From Agelas oroides (Eukaryota > Porifera > Demospongiae > Agelasida > Agelasidae), in the NCBI GenBank assembly GCA_949130485.1, contig OX422200.1, positions 6,480,620 to 6,544,619 on the forward strand: DNA of 64,000 nucleotides, read 5' to 3'. Both the position numbers and the translations under genes were made by a program. Positions 1 to 12,754 of this stretch are shown one piece after another. The notes under the pieces were generated by a model. The model was not told where the DNA came from, searched no databases, and saw only the letters and a list, made by a program, of their open reading frames with translations. Each line of letters begins with the position of its first letter. Positions within the stretch are counted from its first letter, which is position 1.

Positions 1-60
1 GAGCTCTACACTGCTGTGTGTGTCCCGAGATCAGATTGGATGTCCATAGCTTCCTCTGGC

Positions 61-345
61 TGGTGTATTCATTCATTCATTCATTCATCCATTCATTCGT
101 TTGTTCATTCGTTCATTCATTCATTCATTTGTTCGTTCGTTAGTTTGTCCATTCATTTATTCATCCATTGTCCATCTATCCATCCATTCATTCATTCCCT
201 TCATTCATTGATTCGTTCATTCATTCATTCATTCATTAATTCATTTGTTCCTTCATTCATCCATTCATTCATTCAGCCATCTGTTCGTTCATTCGTCCAT
301 CTATCCATTCATTCACCCATTCATTCATTCATTCATTGGTTCAAT
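61..345. repeat. Degenerate CATT/ATTC tetranucleotide repeat
   Basis: About 285 bp of tandem CATT units with frequent point changes (GTTC, CATC). The open frame across it, rich in Ser, His, Phe and Ile, is a by-product of the repeat and not a gene. The next 400 bp hold only repeat-like sequence. Confidence 0.9.
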
Positions 346-767
346 GTATCATAATAAACTCAGAACCATAGTGTGATAATACACCAAATAATGAGACATC
401 TGCTTGACTGTGTGGGCTGCCTGTGTCATTCTTGGTACACATTATGTAGGTAACATTACAACACAAGAGTTTAGTCTCACATAGCCAGACTCTCGCTGAA
501 AAGGTAGAGTCTGGTACACTGCCCACAAAAGACTTATTCTGAAACCCACCCAAACTGGGGTGGGCATAGTCTCATTCCCAGAAACTCAGCAATACCCCAG
601 TGTGTACCATACTGAGGGTCTGGGGACCAGACTAGGGTGGGCAGACTAACCAGAGTTTTCCTTGTATACCCATACTTGCTACACTTTGTGTGAGATTTCA
701 GAACCAATAAGGTTTCAGCACCAAAGTTTTCCTGAGTATACCTGCTACACATTCCCTGCAGGTAGGG

Positions 768-1300
768 TCATTATTCTAATAGAATGGTATAGATCCAATC
801 TAGCGTAAGAAATTCATTTCTTGGAATTTTGCTAATCCAATTATGCAGAAGGCTGCTGCACTATTTTCAGTGAATCCAATTTAGCGGAAGAGTAGGTACT
901 ACAAAGCGTTCTCAACAAAACAAAGGGCAGAGAGAAGCTATTTAGTGCAACAGGAAGCATTCTTATCAAAACAACACTTTTGAAGTCACTGGCGGAGGCG
1001 TTGCAGTGCACCCAAATGAGTATGGAGAAAAGTGGCTGAAAGACCACAGACTGTCGAAGTTCTCTGGCAACTCTGTACTCGCACACTTCTGGGAAGCGTC
1101 TTAGTACTGCAAGCAGTTGAAACAACAAACGTTGAGGTAAGAAGGAGGCCTCCATGCGTGGCGAGTGCTATTCTTGGAAAACGTGCTTACATTACAACGA
1201 CGGAACTAATCCAGCGGAAGAAATTCGTTTCCAGGATTTTTCGTGATTGTAATCTAGCATAAGCCAGATTGGATTTTCTACCATTCTATTAGAATAATGA
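768..1300. mobile_element. Inverted-repeat element, 533 bp
   Basis: The ends are perfect inverted repeats beginning TCATTATTCTAATAGAA, and homology continues inward (GATCCAATCTAGC on one side, its complement on the other). There is no transposase-sized reading frame, so it is non-autonomous. Both flanks hold copies of a diverged sequence containing TACCTGCTACA and GCAGGTAGG (about 640-767 and 1310-1440), which suggests insertion into an older tandem repeat. Confidence 0.75.
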
Positions 1301-1793
1301 TGGCATTTCAAACCTTAGTTTTCATGGCATACCTGCTACATGTGGCATGCAGGTAGGATTTCAATTCCAGGATTTTCCTGGTACACCTGCTACATGTAGG
1401 ATGCAGGTAAGATTTCAATTCCAGGGTTATACCTGTTATCTTATGAAGTAGCAACATACTTTATAAAGTAACATCATAGTTTATAAAGAAGCCTGAAAAC
1501 ACAGTTTAGTCACAGACAGCGCCCCATACTTAGATGGCAAAAATGCCCATGACAGGAACTAGGAGTTGCTCATCCCTATGGTTTCTCAGACCCAACTGGG
1601 GAAGCTAACACAGCCATGGGGATTTTCCAAGACCAGGATGTGGCCACTGCATGCATGTTCTGTGTGGTCAACTACATCAAACTTTGCATGTACCAAGCTA
1701 CCTATACCTGGTTTGCTAGTTGCCATATTTCTGGTAGCCATTGTAAGTTGTAAAAATCAACTAAGAGTTCTCTGCTACCAACATATCATTAAA

Positions 1794-1796
<3 letters not shown>

Positions 1797-1833
<37 letters not shown>
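1797..1833. repeat. (GT)n microsatellite
   Basis: Uninterrupted GT dinucleotides. A second GT tract lies at 2183-2221, immediately beside a NUP107 acceptor. Between 1300 and 2087 I see no gene. Confidence 0.9.
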
Positions 1834-1835
<2 letters not shown>

Positions 1836-2087
1836 ATGCCCATGAGGGAGTACATCACGAGCTAGTCAATAAATTTTCATACAGGATGAAAGGTAAAAAC
1901 TGAACCACTGCAGAACCACTGCAGAACCACTGCACTTAACTGGTGATCATCCACAACATTGTGCACATGCTTCCCATTAACTACCGGTGCCACCTTGCCA
2001 GAGCATAGAGGTAACTTGTGCCTAATATCATACTTGTACAACCTCCCACAGCAAATTAAATGATTGTGACATTCCCAACTGATTTAC

Positions 2088-5000
2088 CTTCTTCTGCCAA
2101 GCTGTTGTGACCACCTGCACAGAGTTTGAAGGAATCTTTTTGAATACTTCTCTGGCAGCTGAATGCTTTCGCTGAGCTATAGGTGTGTGTGTGTATGTGC
2201 GTGTGTGTGTGTGTGTGTGTGGGAGGGAGGGGGGAAGGAGGAGGGAATTTTTGGTTTTTGAGTAGTTGATACTGTATAGCACAAAACTTTCGCAGGCCTT
2301 CCATTCTTGTGAATTTCGCGAATTTTGAACCATTTGAAAAATTATTTCAATGAAAACTTTTTTAAATGATAACACATTAACCACAGCTTTCGCACTCTGA
2401 CTGAGAGATGACCCTCCTACACTTATTTAAGAACGCTGATGGACAACATCTCAGGTCTAAGCTGCAAAATCCACAGGAATGCTCACAAAAGAGATAGCTA
2501 CATTTGCATGCAATATCTGCTGTGAAAAACGAAGTGGCTGCTGCATTGCAGCAATCCGGAGCAAAGGTACGAACATACCAACAAAAGTAGGCATAACTTT
2601 GCTGACAGCTACGAGCTCAAGCAGGCAACTGTGCAACAGTGCTGCCGTGCCCATAGTTCATTATGTAGTCACATGCGGCATGGTTTAGACAGCAAAAATT
2701 TAGATAGTAAGTTTTACAAGTATATTTCATCACCATGCACTAGTTGTGTAGTACTACTACTACATGGGTAGAGAATGGACAGTGACAGCACATTCTGATG
2801 TGTTGAATTTATAGCAGCTTTTCCCGCTATATGCTTTGTTACATCCCATGATGCAAACTAAAGGATTCATGTAATATATATACAAGACATTATGGGGATG
2901 AGCCTCTAGAGAACAATACTAAGTAGCATAACTATAGGCTATAGGAATGGCTTTACCATTGTGTTACCACACACAGCTAAGTCATGATATATCTGTAGCT
3001 AGAAGGAAACATCAGTCTACTGTTGGTGAGCAGCCAATGCACAAGTTCTTACATGAGATAGCTTAAAGAAGTTGTCATGAATGCAGAGAACAGCTTGCTA
3101 AATGCTTGTTGATGCGAAATAAATTAATGTAAATATTATAATGGCCTGAGGAAGCCGTGGACATCGGATCTGAATGTGTTGGTTAGTGCAATGGTACACC
3201 TTCCTAGCGTCTTGTTTGCTAACAAGCGTGAACAAATGGAGCAAATATCTTATTAGCATACTTCCAGTATAGTCTAGACCTAATTGTTTAATAAGGTTTC
3301 CTTAAAGAAAGCTATTAAAGTGTTACTATAGGATAGAGCCCTTACATGAGGACTTACACATACAGGAACTGAAGGAAGTGCTCAAGGATATAGGCAACTA
3401 CTGTTGCTAACTTTAGACCTATGCTGAATCACTACATATAAGGAAAACATATGGCTCCCCTCCACACACAAACCGACTGATATCCTGTATCCCTGTGTGC
3501 ACATACACATCCTCTATTACCATATAAGTTTCCATTGTAGAAATACTTGGCTTACTACAGACCACAAACCACAAATGTATACGTGTAAGTGACTAATCAA
3601 CTCTTTATAAAAGCGCAGAACACCAAGCCATCACAGGATTCACAGTTTAGTGCAGGTTTTTTGCTCGGGCAATCTATAGTATACGTACCTGCGACTTTAG
3701 CTTTCTGTGAAATGATTACTGCAAGTAGGCAAGAAGTAACTTCTGTAAGAACACCATGGACGGGACTATGTGAGTCTACCAGATCACTGTTGCCTGCAAA
3801 TTTTGCCTACCGACAGCAGCTTCTTCAGATTTCTGAAGAGTTAAGTGAACAAGATGTCAGGAAACTGTGTTACCTTTGCAAAGATGTCTTACCCAAGATG
3901 CAGTGTGAGCAGATAAAAGAAGGTTTTCAGTTGTTTGATTTGCTTGAAGATCAATGTCTGCTGGCTTCTGGTAACCTAACTTTTCTCTCAGAATGTCTCT
4001 CTATAATTGGGAAGATGAAACTGGCTGCTAGCCTGCCATACACACCTCAGAGTTTTGTCACACAGCAGCTTGTGTCAGTTTTTCACAGCAAAGCAAACCA
4101 TTATGCATCAACAATGGAGAATCTTGGTAAAGCTAACCTATTTCCCAGAAGCTATCTTACACAACTGCTTGCTGAGGTTTACTTTGTCCTTAAGATGGAT
4201 TTACCCACAAATTTAGGAATACCTTCTGAACTCAGCATGGCAGATCTGGATAGAATTGTTGCAACTACGTTAAGAGAAATATTTTTGTGCTCAGCTGCAC
4301 AGAGAAAACTTGCATGCACTGTGGTCTCTAATGACTTTCAGGCAAGGCAAGTGTACAGTGCTGAGTGCCACACCTACTATACTCACTTTGACAATGCAGT
4401 CACTGAGATCAAGTGGAACTCTGTTGTGTGTGCAAAGGTACGCAATTTGATCTCTGAACGAATAGAACCACAAGGGTCAGGTGCTCGCAAAGCATGTGAA
4501 TATATCCGTCAGGTATGTGTAGATATTCTCGGAAGCGATCAAATTCAGCAACATCTAGATGAAGCTAGTAAACACTTGTTTGCTCTGGAATCAATTTACT
4601 ACAGTGTGTGGCAGAGGTTGCCAATGTACCATTGGCTGGTTAACCTACTCTATTTAGCCAAATCCTCCATCCTGGATCTGAGTAAACATCGTGAACTACT
4701 GTTGATGCTTCTTGAAGAACACAGGGAAGGGATCATTGAGAACTACAGTGAGCTTTCACAAATCCTTGGCCAAGAAGTTCTAGACAATCTAGCTCCATTG
4801 CTGCGCTTTTCAAAGAATGACTTTATTCCGAAGTGCAATCCAAATATAGTATACACAATGACCTGGCACGTGTTTCTTCTTCAGCTTGTATACCTTGCAA
4901 TGGGGTATTCAATAGAGCCAAAGGAAGTAGGTGAAAGGTACACCAAGCTCTTCTTCTATGGTGACAGCCATAAGAAACTATTTGAGAACGGAATGTTACT

Positions 5001-8000
5001 TCTAGCAGCAGCAGTAGGGTACAACATGCATGTACTAATGGTCAGACTCAAACAAAAAGCACTTGAGTTAGCGAACAGTACTCCCTACAATGCACCAATA
5101 GTTGAACTGTTTCCAGATGGATCACATGGCCTGGGTATGAGGCTAGATGGATACCAACCCACCACTCTGTGAAGAGAGACCTAAGATACGTATACCCTCA
5201 CATCGGCCGTTGCCATGCATGTGTACTACAGGGATACATCCATAGTCAAACTGGTCCCCAGCAACAGATTGACAACTCTGAGATCTGTCTTGAGAGCATC
5301 TCACACTGTATACCAATGTCAGTTGTTGTATTGCCTTGTGTATTATTTTATTTATACTACATTACATCATTTTTTAAGTAATTCATTGGATGAACCAAGC
5401 AGTAGAGTAAGTCAGCAAACATCGGACGACATGTATAATCGGACACTCTAACGCGGAGAGAAAACTGAGTAAACACTCGGCGATACCGCAAGACTGTAGC
5501 GGAGGTACGCGGTACCTGGTATACCAAAAATGACGCCCGCACATTGTTTCCTGTTGACGCTAGAAGCGATAAAATGACCGTCCGAAAAACATCAATAATC
5601 GGATTAGTCTATCTATTTTCGGACATCAATGTCTGTGCCTTCTCGGAAGCTGCTTTTGGAGAGATTTTAGCATGGATACGATGCCCCAAGACCCCTCCAA
5701 TTCGCAATCAGTTTTCGTCGTGGTAGCTGCTTTGAGCACTCGGGAGCGCAGCTGAACTTGGACCAGTCCGATTCGATCAATAATCGGACGGTGAAATTTG
5801 TCGTTTCTTGCTGTGTTGTCTCCCAACAAGTTGAAGTCTCCACAATATTGGTATCAGTAGAATCTACAGGCCCTTGGCTACATGCTGGTACTTGTCCGGT
5901 GTTTGTGCGTTATGTGATATTGCACGATATCCTTCGAACTCACCTATTTATACTGCACATATATCAACTAGCGCATTTTACGGAAAGAAACATGGAATAC
6001 AGATATATCTCGAGAACTACATAACGCACAAACACCGGACAAGTACCAGCATGTAGCCAAGGGCCTGTAGATTCTACTGATACCAATATTGTGGAGACTT
6101 CAACTTGTTGGGAGACAACACAGCAAGAAACGACAAATTTCACCGTCCGATTATTGATCGAATCAGACTGGTCCATGTTCAGCCGCGCCCCCGAGTGCTC
6201 AAAGCAGCTACCGCGACGAAAACTGATTGTGAATTGGAGGGGTCTTGGGGCATCGTATCCATGCTAAAATCTCTCCAAAAGCAGCTTCCGAGAAGGAACA
6301 GACATTGATGTCCGAAAATAGATACACTAATCCGATTATTGATGTTTTTCGGACGGTCATTTTATCGCTTCTAGCGTCAACAGGAAACAATGTGCGGGCG
6401 TCATTTTTGGTACACCAGGTACCGTGTACCTCCGCTACAGTCTTGCGGTATCGCCGAGTGTTTACTCAGTTTTCTCTCCGCGTTGGAGTGTCCGATTATA
6501 CATGTCGTCCGATGATTGCTGACTTACTCTATATTTGCTATAAACTGAGCAAGTGATCAAATAGGCTCAAGTTTAAGCAATCTGCTCTCTTAATCGCAAA
6601 TAGCACTACTAAGCAAGTAAGTGTGCTTGGTGTGAACATCCAGCTTGACTTTTATCACTCAAGATCGATCATGCTACTGACCGAGCAAGCTCAGCATGAG
6701 CTCCAGCTCAATCTTCATCACTCAGTAGTTTCAGTTCTACACAAAAGTACATTGTTTAAGAATCCAGTTCCCCTACATGCAAAGAGACTGAATGCTGTAC
6801 CTCTCCTCCCCCCCCAAAAAAGGATCTTCTGTCTCTTCTATACAAGGGACTGAATAGTGCACCCCACACTCTTCTGTCCTTCTTCTATAGAAGGGAATAA
6901 AGGGAATGAATAGTGTACCCCATATTCCTCTGTTCCTTCTATCAGAGAAGAGAACAAACAGTGTACCCCACACTCTTCTGTCCCATTGTCACACTTTCTC
7001 AATGACTTTGACCAGGTTAAGGTCTGACTGTCAGGTCTGGAGCATGTTAACAATTGAGCCTGTGCCTCACGCTTTGTGCTTGTCGCACTCCCCCATCGAA
7101 CATGCCAGCTTGGTATCCACTTCAGTTGGATCCCTGGCAGCTCAGCCTTAAGTACTCGAACTCGGCCACTGAGTTGCCGAGTGACTCAGTAGCTCAGTTG
7201 GTTAGAGCATGGCAGGCCATTTGCCAGGTCGCGGGTTCGATTCCCTCCCTGAGTCACTGTCTTTTTTTCCCCTCTTTTATTTTCTCGTCTTTATTCCTCA
7301 CCTTTCTCTCTGACTTTGACTTAGGTTAAAGTCTGACTGTCAGGTCTGGAGCATGTTAATATCTGAGCCTCATGCGTCTCGCGCTTCGTGCTCGCCACAC
7401 CCTCCCCATCAAACATGCCAGCTTGGTATCCACTTCAGTTGGATCCCTGGCAGCTCAGCCTTATATATATATATAAGTACTCGAACTCAGCCACTGAGTT
7501 GCCGAGTGACATTTGCCGGGTCGCGGGTTCGAGTCCCTCCCTGAGTCACTGTCTTTTTTGCTCCTCTTTCTTTCTCATCTTTATTTCTTGCCTTTCTCTC
7601 TCAATGACTTTGATCAGGTTAAGGTCTGACTGTCAGGTCTGGAGCATGTTAACAATTGAGACTGCGCCTTGCACTTTGCGCTCGTCGCACCCCCCCCAAA
7701 AAGAAATAAAAAATTATTTTGTCTCTTCTATACAAGGGAATGAATAGTGTACCCCACACTCTTCTGTCCTTCTTCTATAGAAGGGAATGAATAGTGTACC
7801 CCATACTCTTCTGTCCCTTCTATCAGAGAAGAGAATGACTTTCTAAGAAGAATGACTTTCTAAGAACTTTGCATTCCTACACTTTCCAGAGGGTGAATGT
7901 ATTCCTTTCTTCGCTATTCTCGATGAATCTCCGACCAACGCGTTTGACTCCCAATTAGTGCTCACCTTGCCAGTCCTCTAAAGGGGTGCATGAGGACTCT

Positions 8001-11000
8001 GACAGGAATACTCCTGGTGTGGCTTTCACCAAGGATGGTAGGAGAGACTGGATACCAATTAAAGTGATCAGAGACGATCCAGACAGCAATGAAGATGAAT
8101 ATGACATAAACTAAATATGAAAATGTATCGTACTTGAGGTCTGAAATGGGTCCTTCAGAGGAAAAAGCAAGTTTCCAACCCCAATAGCTTTAAGAACACG
8201 TTCTAAAACTTAGTTACATGTGTACTGTCTCTTGGGCTGGCTGCTTTGCTGGTGACATTAAATTTTGATTGATATATGTGGCAGTCCCGTGTAGAAACTT
8301 CCATTGTGTATCTCAATCGCATCGCTGCATTCAAAGCGCCGTATCGCTGAACTTCTGTTAAGGGAGGGGCTCATACACGCTTCATAGACTCGTTAGCTAT
8401 TCATGCATCTACGAAGCGCGTATGAGCCCCGCCCTTAACAGAAGTTCAGCGATGCAGTGCTTCAAGCACAGCGATGCAATCGAAATACGCGACGGAATAA
8501 TCTTCAATTTCTACATGGGACTGTCAAATATACATAAAGGTATGTACTGATGTCTTTGAACAAGCATACACTCACCTAGGAACTGCCTGATTAGAGCATT
8601 CCCCTGTCGAATGGCCTCTGCTCGCTGAGAATCTTCAAATACCAGCCAGTTGATCACATTGATCTTACTGTGGTCCACCTGATGCAGAAACAAACACCAC
8701 TTGATCACATGAAATAGAAACTAACATCAGTGCTCTTATACTGTGATCCAACTGACACAGAAACAAATGCCAATTGATCATACTGATCTTATTGACCTTA
8801 CTGTGATCCAACTGACAAACAATTAATGCTACGCTGTCAAGCACAAGAGTATACCTTGGTGATTTCCACCTCCCTTCCAAGCTGGAGGCCAGTTGTGTCT
8901 AGTGATTCCTCCTATGTGCAGATAAGCAAACACACACTGGTACATGCTAGCCTCGTTCCCAGGCCTCCCCCGTTTTGTGTTCTTTGGTTTGAGTTCAGTA
9001 TAATACACGAAAGCGGAAGAGCGACGAAAAATGGGGAAGGCCTGGGAACACCTATCATGTGAATGACATCTGGTGGACAAGAGGTGGACGTAGGGGGGGA
9101 GGGGCCCACATTCAAATAACGTACTAGACTTCATCATCGAGCGCTCCAATGATAGCCAGGACCCCAGACGTTCAATGAGATCGACAGTACTCGACTCCAC
9201 CAGTAAGAAACTAGCTCTATGGTTTATTGCACATGAGTTTGTAGATGAGCAACGCCCCCCAACATCCACTTCACATCCACCAGATGTCATTCACGTGATA
9301 GGTATTCCCAGGCCTTCCCCGTTTTTCACCGCTCTTTCACTTCCGTGTATTATACTAAACACAAACCGAAGAACAAAAAACAGGGGAGGCCTGGGAACGA
9401 GGCTAGGTACATGCATGGTAGGTGACACTTTAGCTGTTCTATGAGAATGTGAAATATTGCATGTCACATGAGGTGATTTTACAGGCTAATAATGCGCCAT
9501 TGTAAAGCATGTCCACTATAGAAACTGATATCTGGCTCCTCCCTTGAGGTTGAAGCTTGTTTTGAAGAAGCCTTGTGCTAAAAAGCTTTTCAGCTAAGTA
9601 GCTTGATAAAACCAACTGATATTTGTAGCAAAGTAGCACTGAACTGTAACGAGTTTCTAGCTAAGCAGGTTCTGCGAGCATCTTGGGGTGTGGCTTAGAC
9701 TTAGTGTAGCAGAGCCCAAGCACTCACCATCCCTGTGTTTCTTATATTCTCCACCACTTCCTTGGTAATAGCAGCAACATCTAGTCCTGCCTCCTTCCCC
9801 AGCTCCAGACACATCCGCTGGTCTTCAGGGTCTTGCACACCTGGATATGTATGATACATCATTAGCCTCGTTCCCAGGCCCCGCCCAGCTTTCCGTCGCT
9901 TTCAGTGGGAGAGGGCCTGGTATCTTTTCTCACGTGAGTGACGTCAGGATAGATGGTAGAAAGGGTTTAATTGTGCGTGGGCGCACTGGGCCCAGAACTG
10001 CAAAAACAGCCAATGTAGCAGGTAACGTACCGCACGTATCTAGCGAGCGGAGCGCAATTGTCGTATACACCAAGCGTTGAGTGTATAGTCGGTTGAACAA
10101 TACGCGAAACACAGCCTGTTCATTCTGAAAATTTTCGCCATTTTCCGACTACGTCATGCTCACATGAGAAAAGATGCCAGGCTCTCCCTGCTTTTCCGTA
10201 CTGCAAGCGACGGAAAGCTGGGCGGGGCCTGGGAACAAGGCTAGTACATCATACTACACAATTTTCAAACTAATGCATGAAAGATCATCCTGTAGTACAC
10301 TACTTGGAAAGGGGGTTTCTGTCCTCCATTACCAATGGACATTTTGCAAATATTTCACTTAAATGAATGTCGCAAAAAGTAAGTTGATAACAAAATGCAT
10401 CCCATCTTCTTTGATTTGCTAAGCTATAGAGTCAGCTGCTGCATAAACAGTGGCATAGGTGTGTAAAAACCCAGCTAGCTAATACACTACATACCAACCA
10501 ACCTTCCAACAGCTCTGCATAGCATGTAACTTGGAGGAGAGGGGGCAGCCTGGCAGAGTAGAGTGCTACCAGAGAGCTATACTGATGGTGAGTCAAACCC
10601 TAAAAACAGAGATGCCAAATTCAAGCTTTTAGTGATTCAGTATCCTCTTTCTCTTTTCTGTTCTTCTCTTCCCTTCCCTCTCCTCACTACATTCCCTCCA
10701 TTTCTTCCTCCACTCCCTTCTCCCTCTTCCTCCTCCCCTTCCCCTCCCCTCCCTGTCCCCCATTCCCTCTTCTTTCTCTCCTCTCCCCTCCCCTTCACTC
10801 TTCCTCTTCCCTTCCCTTCCCTTCCCTTCCCTTCCCTTCCCTTCCCTTCCCTTCCCTTCCCTCCTAGATTTGTCTTGCATGGGAGTAGTCTTGCCTGATA
10901 GTGCTACAGTTCCATTCCATTTTCCATTCCACCGTTCCATTCCATATTCCAGTCCAGCAATTAGAGCGTCCCTCCCTTCCCCTCTCCTCTCCTCCCCTCT

Positions 11001-12754
11001 CCTCTCCTCCCCTCCCCTCCCCTCTCTCTCTCCTTCCACATACAATCCTGTAACAAACCTTCACATAGGACTGTAAGATCTCTGTACACTTGGTCTCCTG
11101 CAAGGTTGGTACACAGCATGATACAGTATAAAATGCAGGACTGGTGTAGTTTCCTTTCTCATGAAGCTTACCTCTACCACAACTCCAAGTCCTCGAATGA
11201 ACAGGACCAAGTGTGCCTGAAAAGGAGATGTGGCAGTTCGACTTTATACATACAAACATACAGCTACCAGTATATAGTAGGTTAGTTCCACATGTGGCAG
11301 TCTCGGATATTAATTAACTGAATATTATTCCAACACGTATTTCAAGCACATCATTGAATTCAAAGCACTGTATCACTGAACTTCAGTTAAAGGCGGGACT
11401 AAAACAGGCTTGTAGATGAACGCATCCACAAGCACGTATGATTCCCATCCTTAACGGAAGTCCAGCAATACAGTGCTTCAAACATGGTGGTGTGCTTGAA
11501 AACAAGATGGTTTCTATGTGGGACTGCAATAAGTTTTCATAACTTATAGAAATTGTGGGCAATCTTGCTGGACGTATTGAGATTGAGCAACAAGGTTTAT
11601 CGACTATGGTGGTTTATGAAGTTCCAATTTACTATGTACTGTCAGAGTATGTAACCAACTCACAGTGATATTGAAGTTGTGCACTTTTGATAACACCAAA
11701 ACATAGAACACTCCTATGATGACACTACTACCTGGTCTTACTCCCATATCACAGCACATCTTACCATGAATCTCAACTGGTGGACACTTGGGTTCTCTGC
11801 CAGCCACTCATACATTGCAGACACAAGTCCTAATCAAACAGACGAAACACTCACTTGCACAGTCCACGTATGTATATACATATGTACAACTCTGAACTAT
11901 GCTTCATTACAGAGAAGCAGAGATAGCCTAGTATCCAAGCCTGCAACCCAGCGTTTGTCACTTGCAATACTAAAGGAAAGGCATGGTGGATATCTGGAGG
12001 TGTAGCAAAATCCTGGAAGATCAAAGCAGTCCTTTACCTAGATGTTGTCAAGATATAATTTCCTTGGAGCTCAGCCACATGCATGGGATGAAAACAACGC
12101 TTCAGGTGTGTCTGGTCTCTCAGTGTCCACCTCATGTCCAGGAACGTCACTGCCAAGAGTGGATACGACAATTTCTACCGGATCTTAATTCCCTCCTTTT
12201 AGTACTACAAGTAACACAAACTGGAGTGCAGACCTGGGTAGCACAGGTATCATCTGTCCACTGTCTTCTTAAAGGTGACGAATATGAACGTGAGAACATG
12301 GCTGGTCACTTCAGTACCTTCAAAGTCATCAAGAATAGCATACTTCTGCACCAGGTGGAAGTGGTCCTGACACTGCCTCCTGATCAGCTACATGTGTAAG
12401 GGGCACACAGGTCAAAAGGTCAAAGGTCGAAAGGTCAAAAGGTCAAAAGAATGAAGGATACAGTCTGAGAGTCAACCTTATGAAGTAAATGGACAACCTT
12501 CCCACTACTCACACGAATGTATGGGAGTCAATAGGGAAGCCTTGCAGCTGCACACAGTTCATATATGATAAATGTTCCCAGGCCTTCCCCCTTTGTTTTC
12601 ACATACTGTAAGTGTTCAAAGTGGTTGGTGGAACACGACTAAGCAAAACCTACCTTTGGTGAATCAGGCTGGTACTGAACCTTTCAGTTGTGGTACTGTA
12701 CATACCTGTGATGGACTTGATTCAATTTCTTGAAAGATCTCTTCTGGTATTATT
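2088..12754 (-). CDS. NUP107: NUP107 C-terminal exons
   Basis: Exons: 12706-12754, 12318-12387, 11765-11829, 11172-11216, 11059-11097, 10503-10581, 9728-9840, 8576-8678, 2088-2176. Landmarks are [83 protein letters not shown] and [10 protein letters not shown]. The acceptor of the last exon was placed at 2176, not 2171, because this restores the phase and the conserved FLA-QRKH junction. Compared with human, about a dozen residues between ENIR and the INWLVF helix are absent. The intron 2177-8575 is 6.4 kb and carries another gene. Confidence 0.92.

Larger units (their letters stand above)
6770..7840. repeat. Composite repeat block with SINE copies
   Basis: A motif around GAATAGTGTACCCCACACTC recurs at about 6850, 6910, 6960, 7745 and 7795. 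Between these lie two head-to-tail SINE copies sharing GTCTGACTGTCAGGTCTGGA (about 7025, 7330 and 7625) and CCAGCTTGGTATCCACTTC (7107 and 7419). Confidence 0.75.

Noticed and set aside
5357-6556. Several mirrored open frames of 60-103 codons
   Set aside because: Each appears in both arms of the foldback element with no family resemblance.
7181-7257. Functional tRNA gene
   Set aside because: Irregular anticodon loop, mispaired T stem and a shared repetitive body show a SINE.
10563-11259. Ser/Pro/Leu-rich and Arg/Glu/Gly-rich frames
   Set aside because: Composition artefacts of a polypyrimidine tract; only the short NUP107 exons at 11059 and 11172 are real there.
11983-12399. Plus-strand open frame of 138 codons
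   Set aside because: It overlaps, in antisense, the NUP107 exon 12318-12387 encoding [16 protein letters not shown], which fits the family in sequence and phase.
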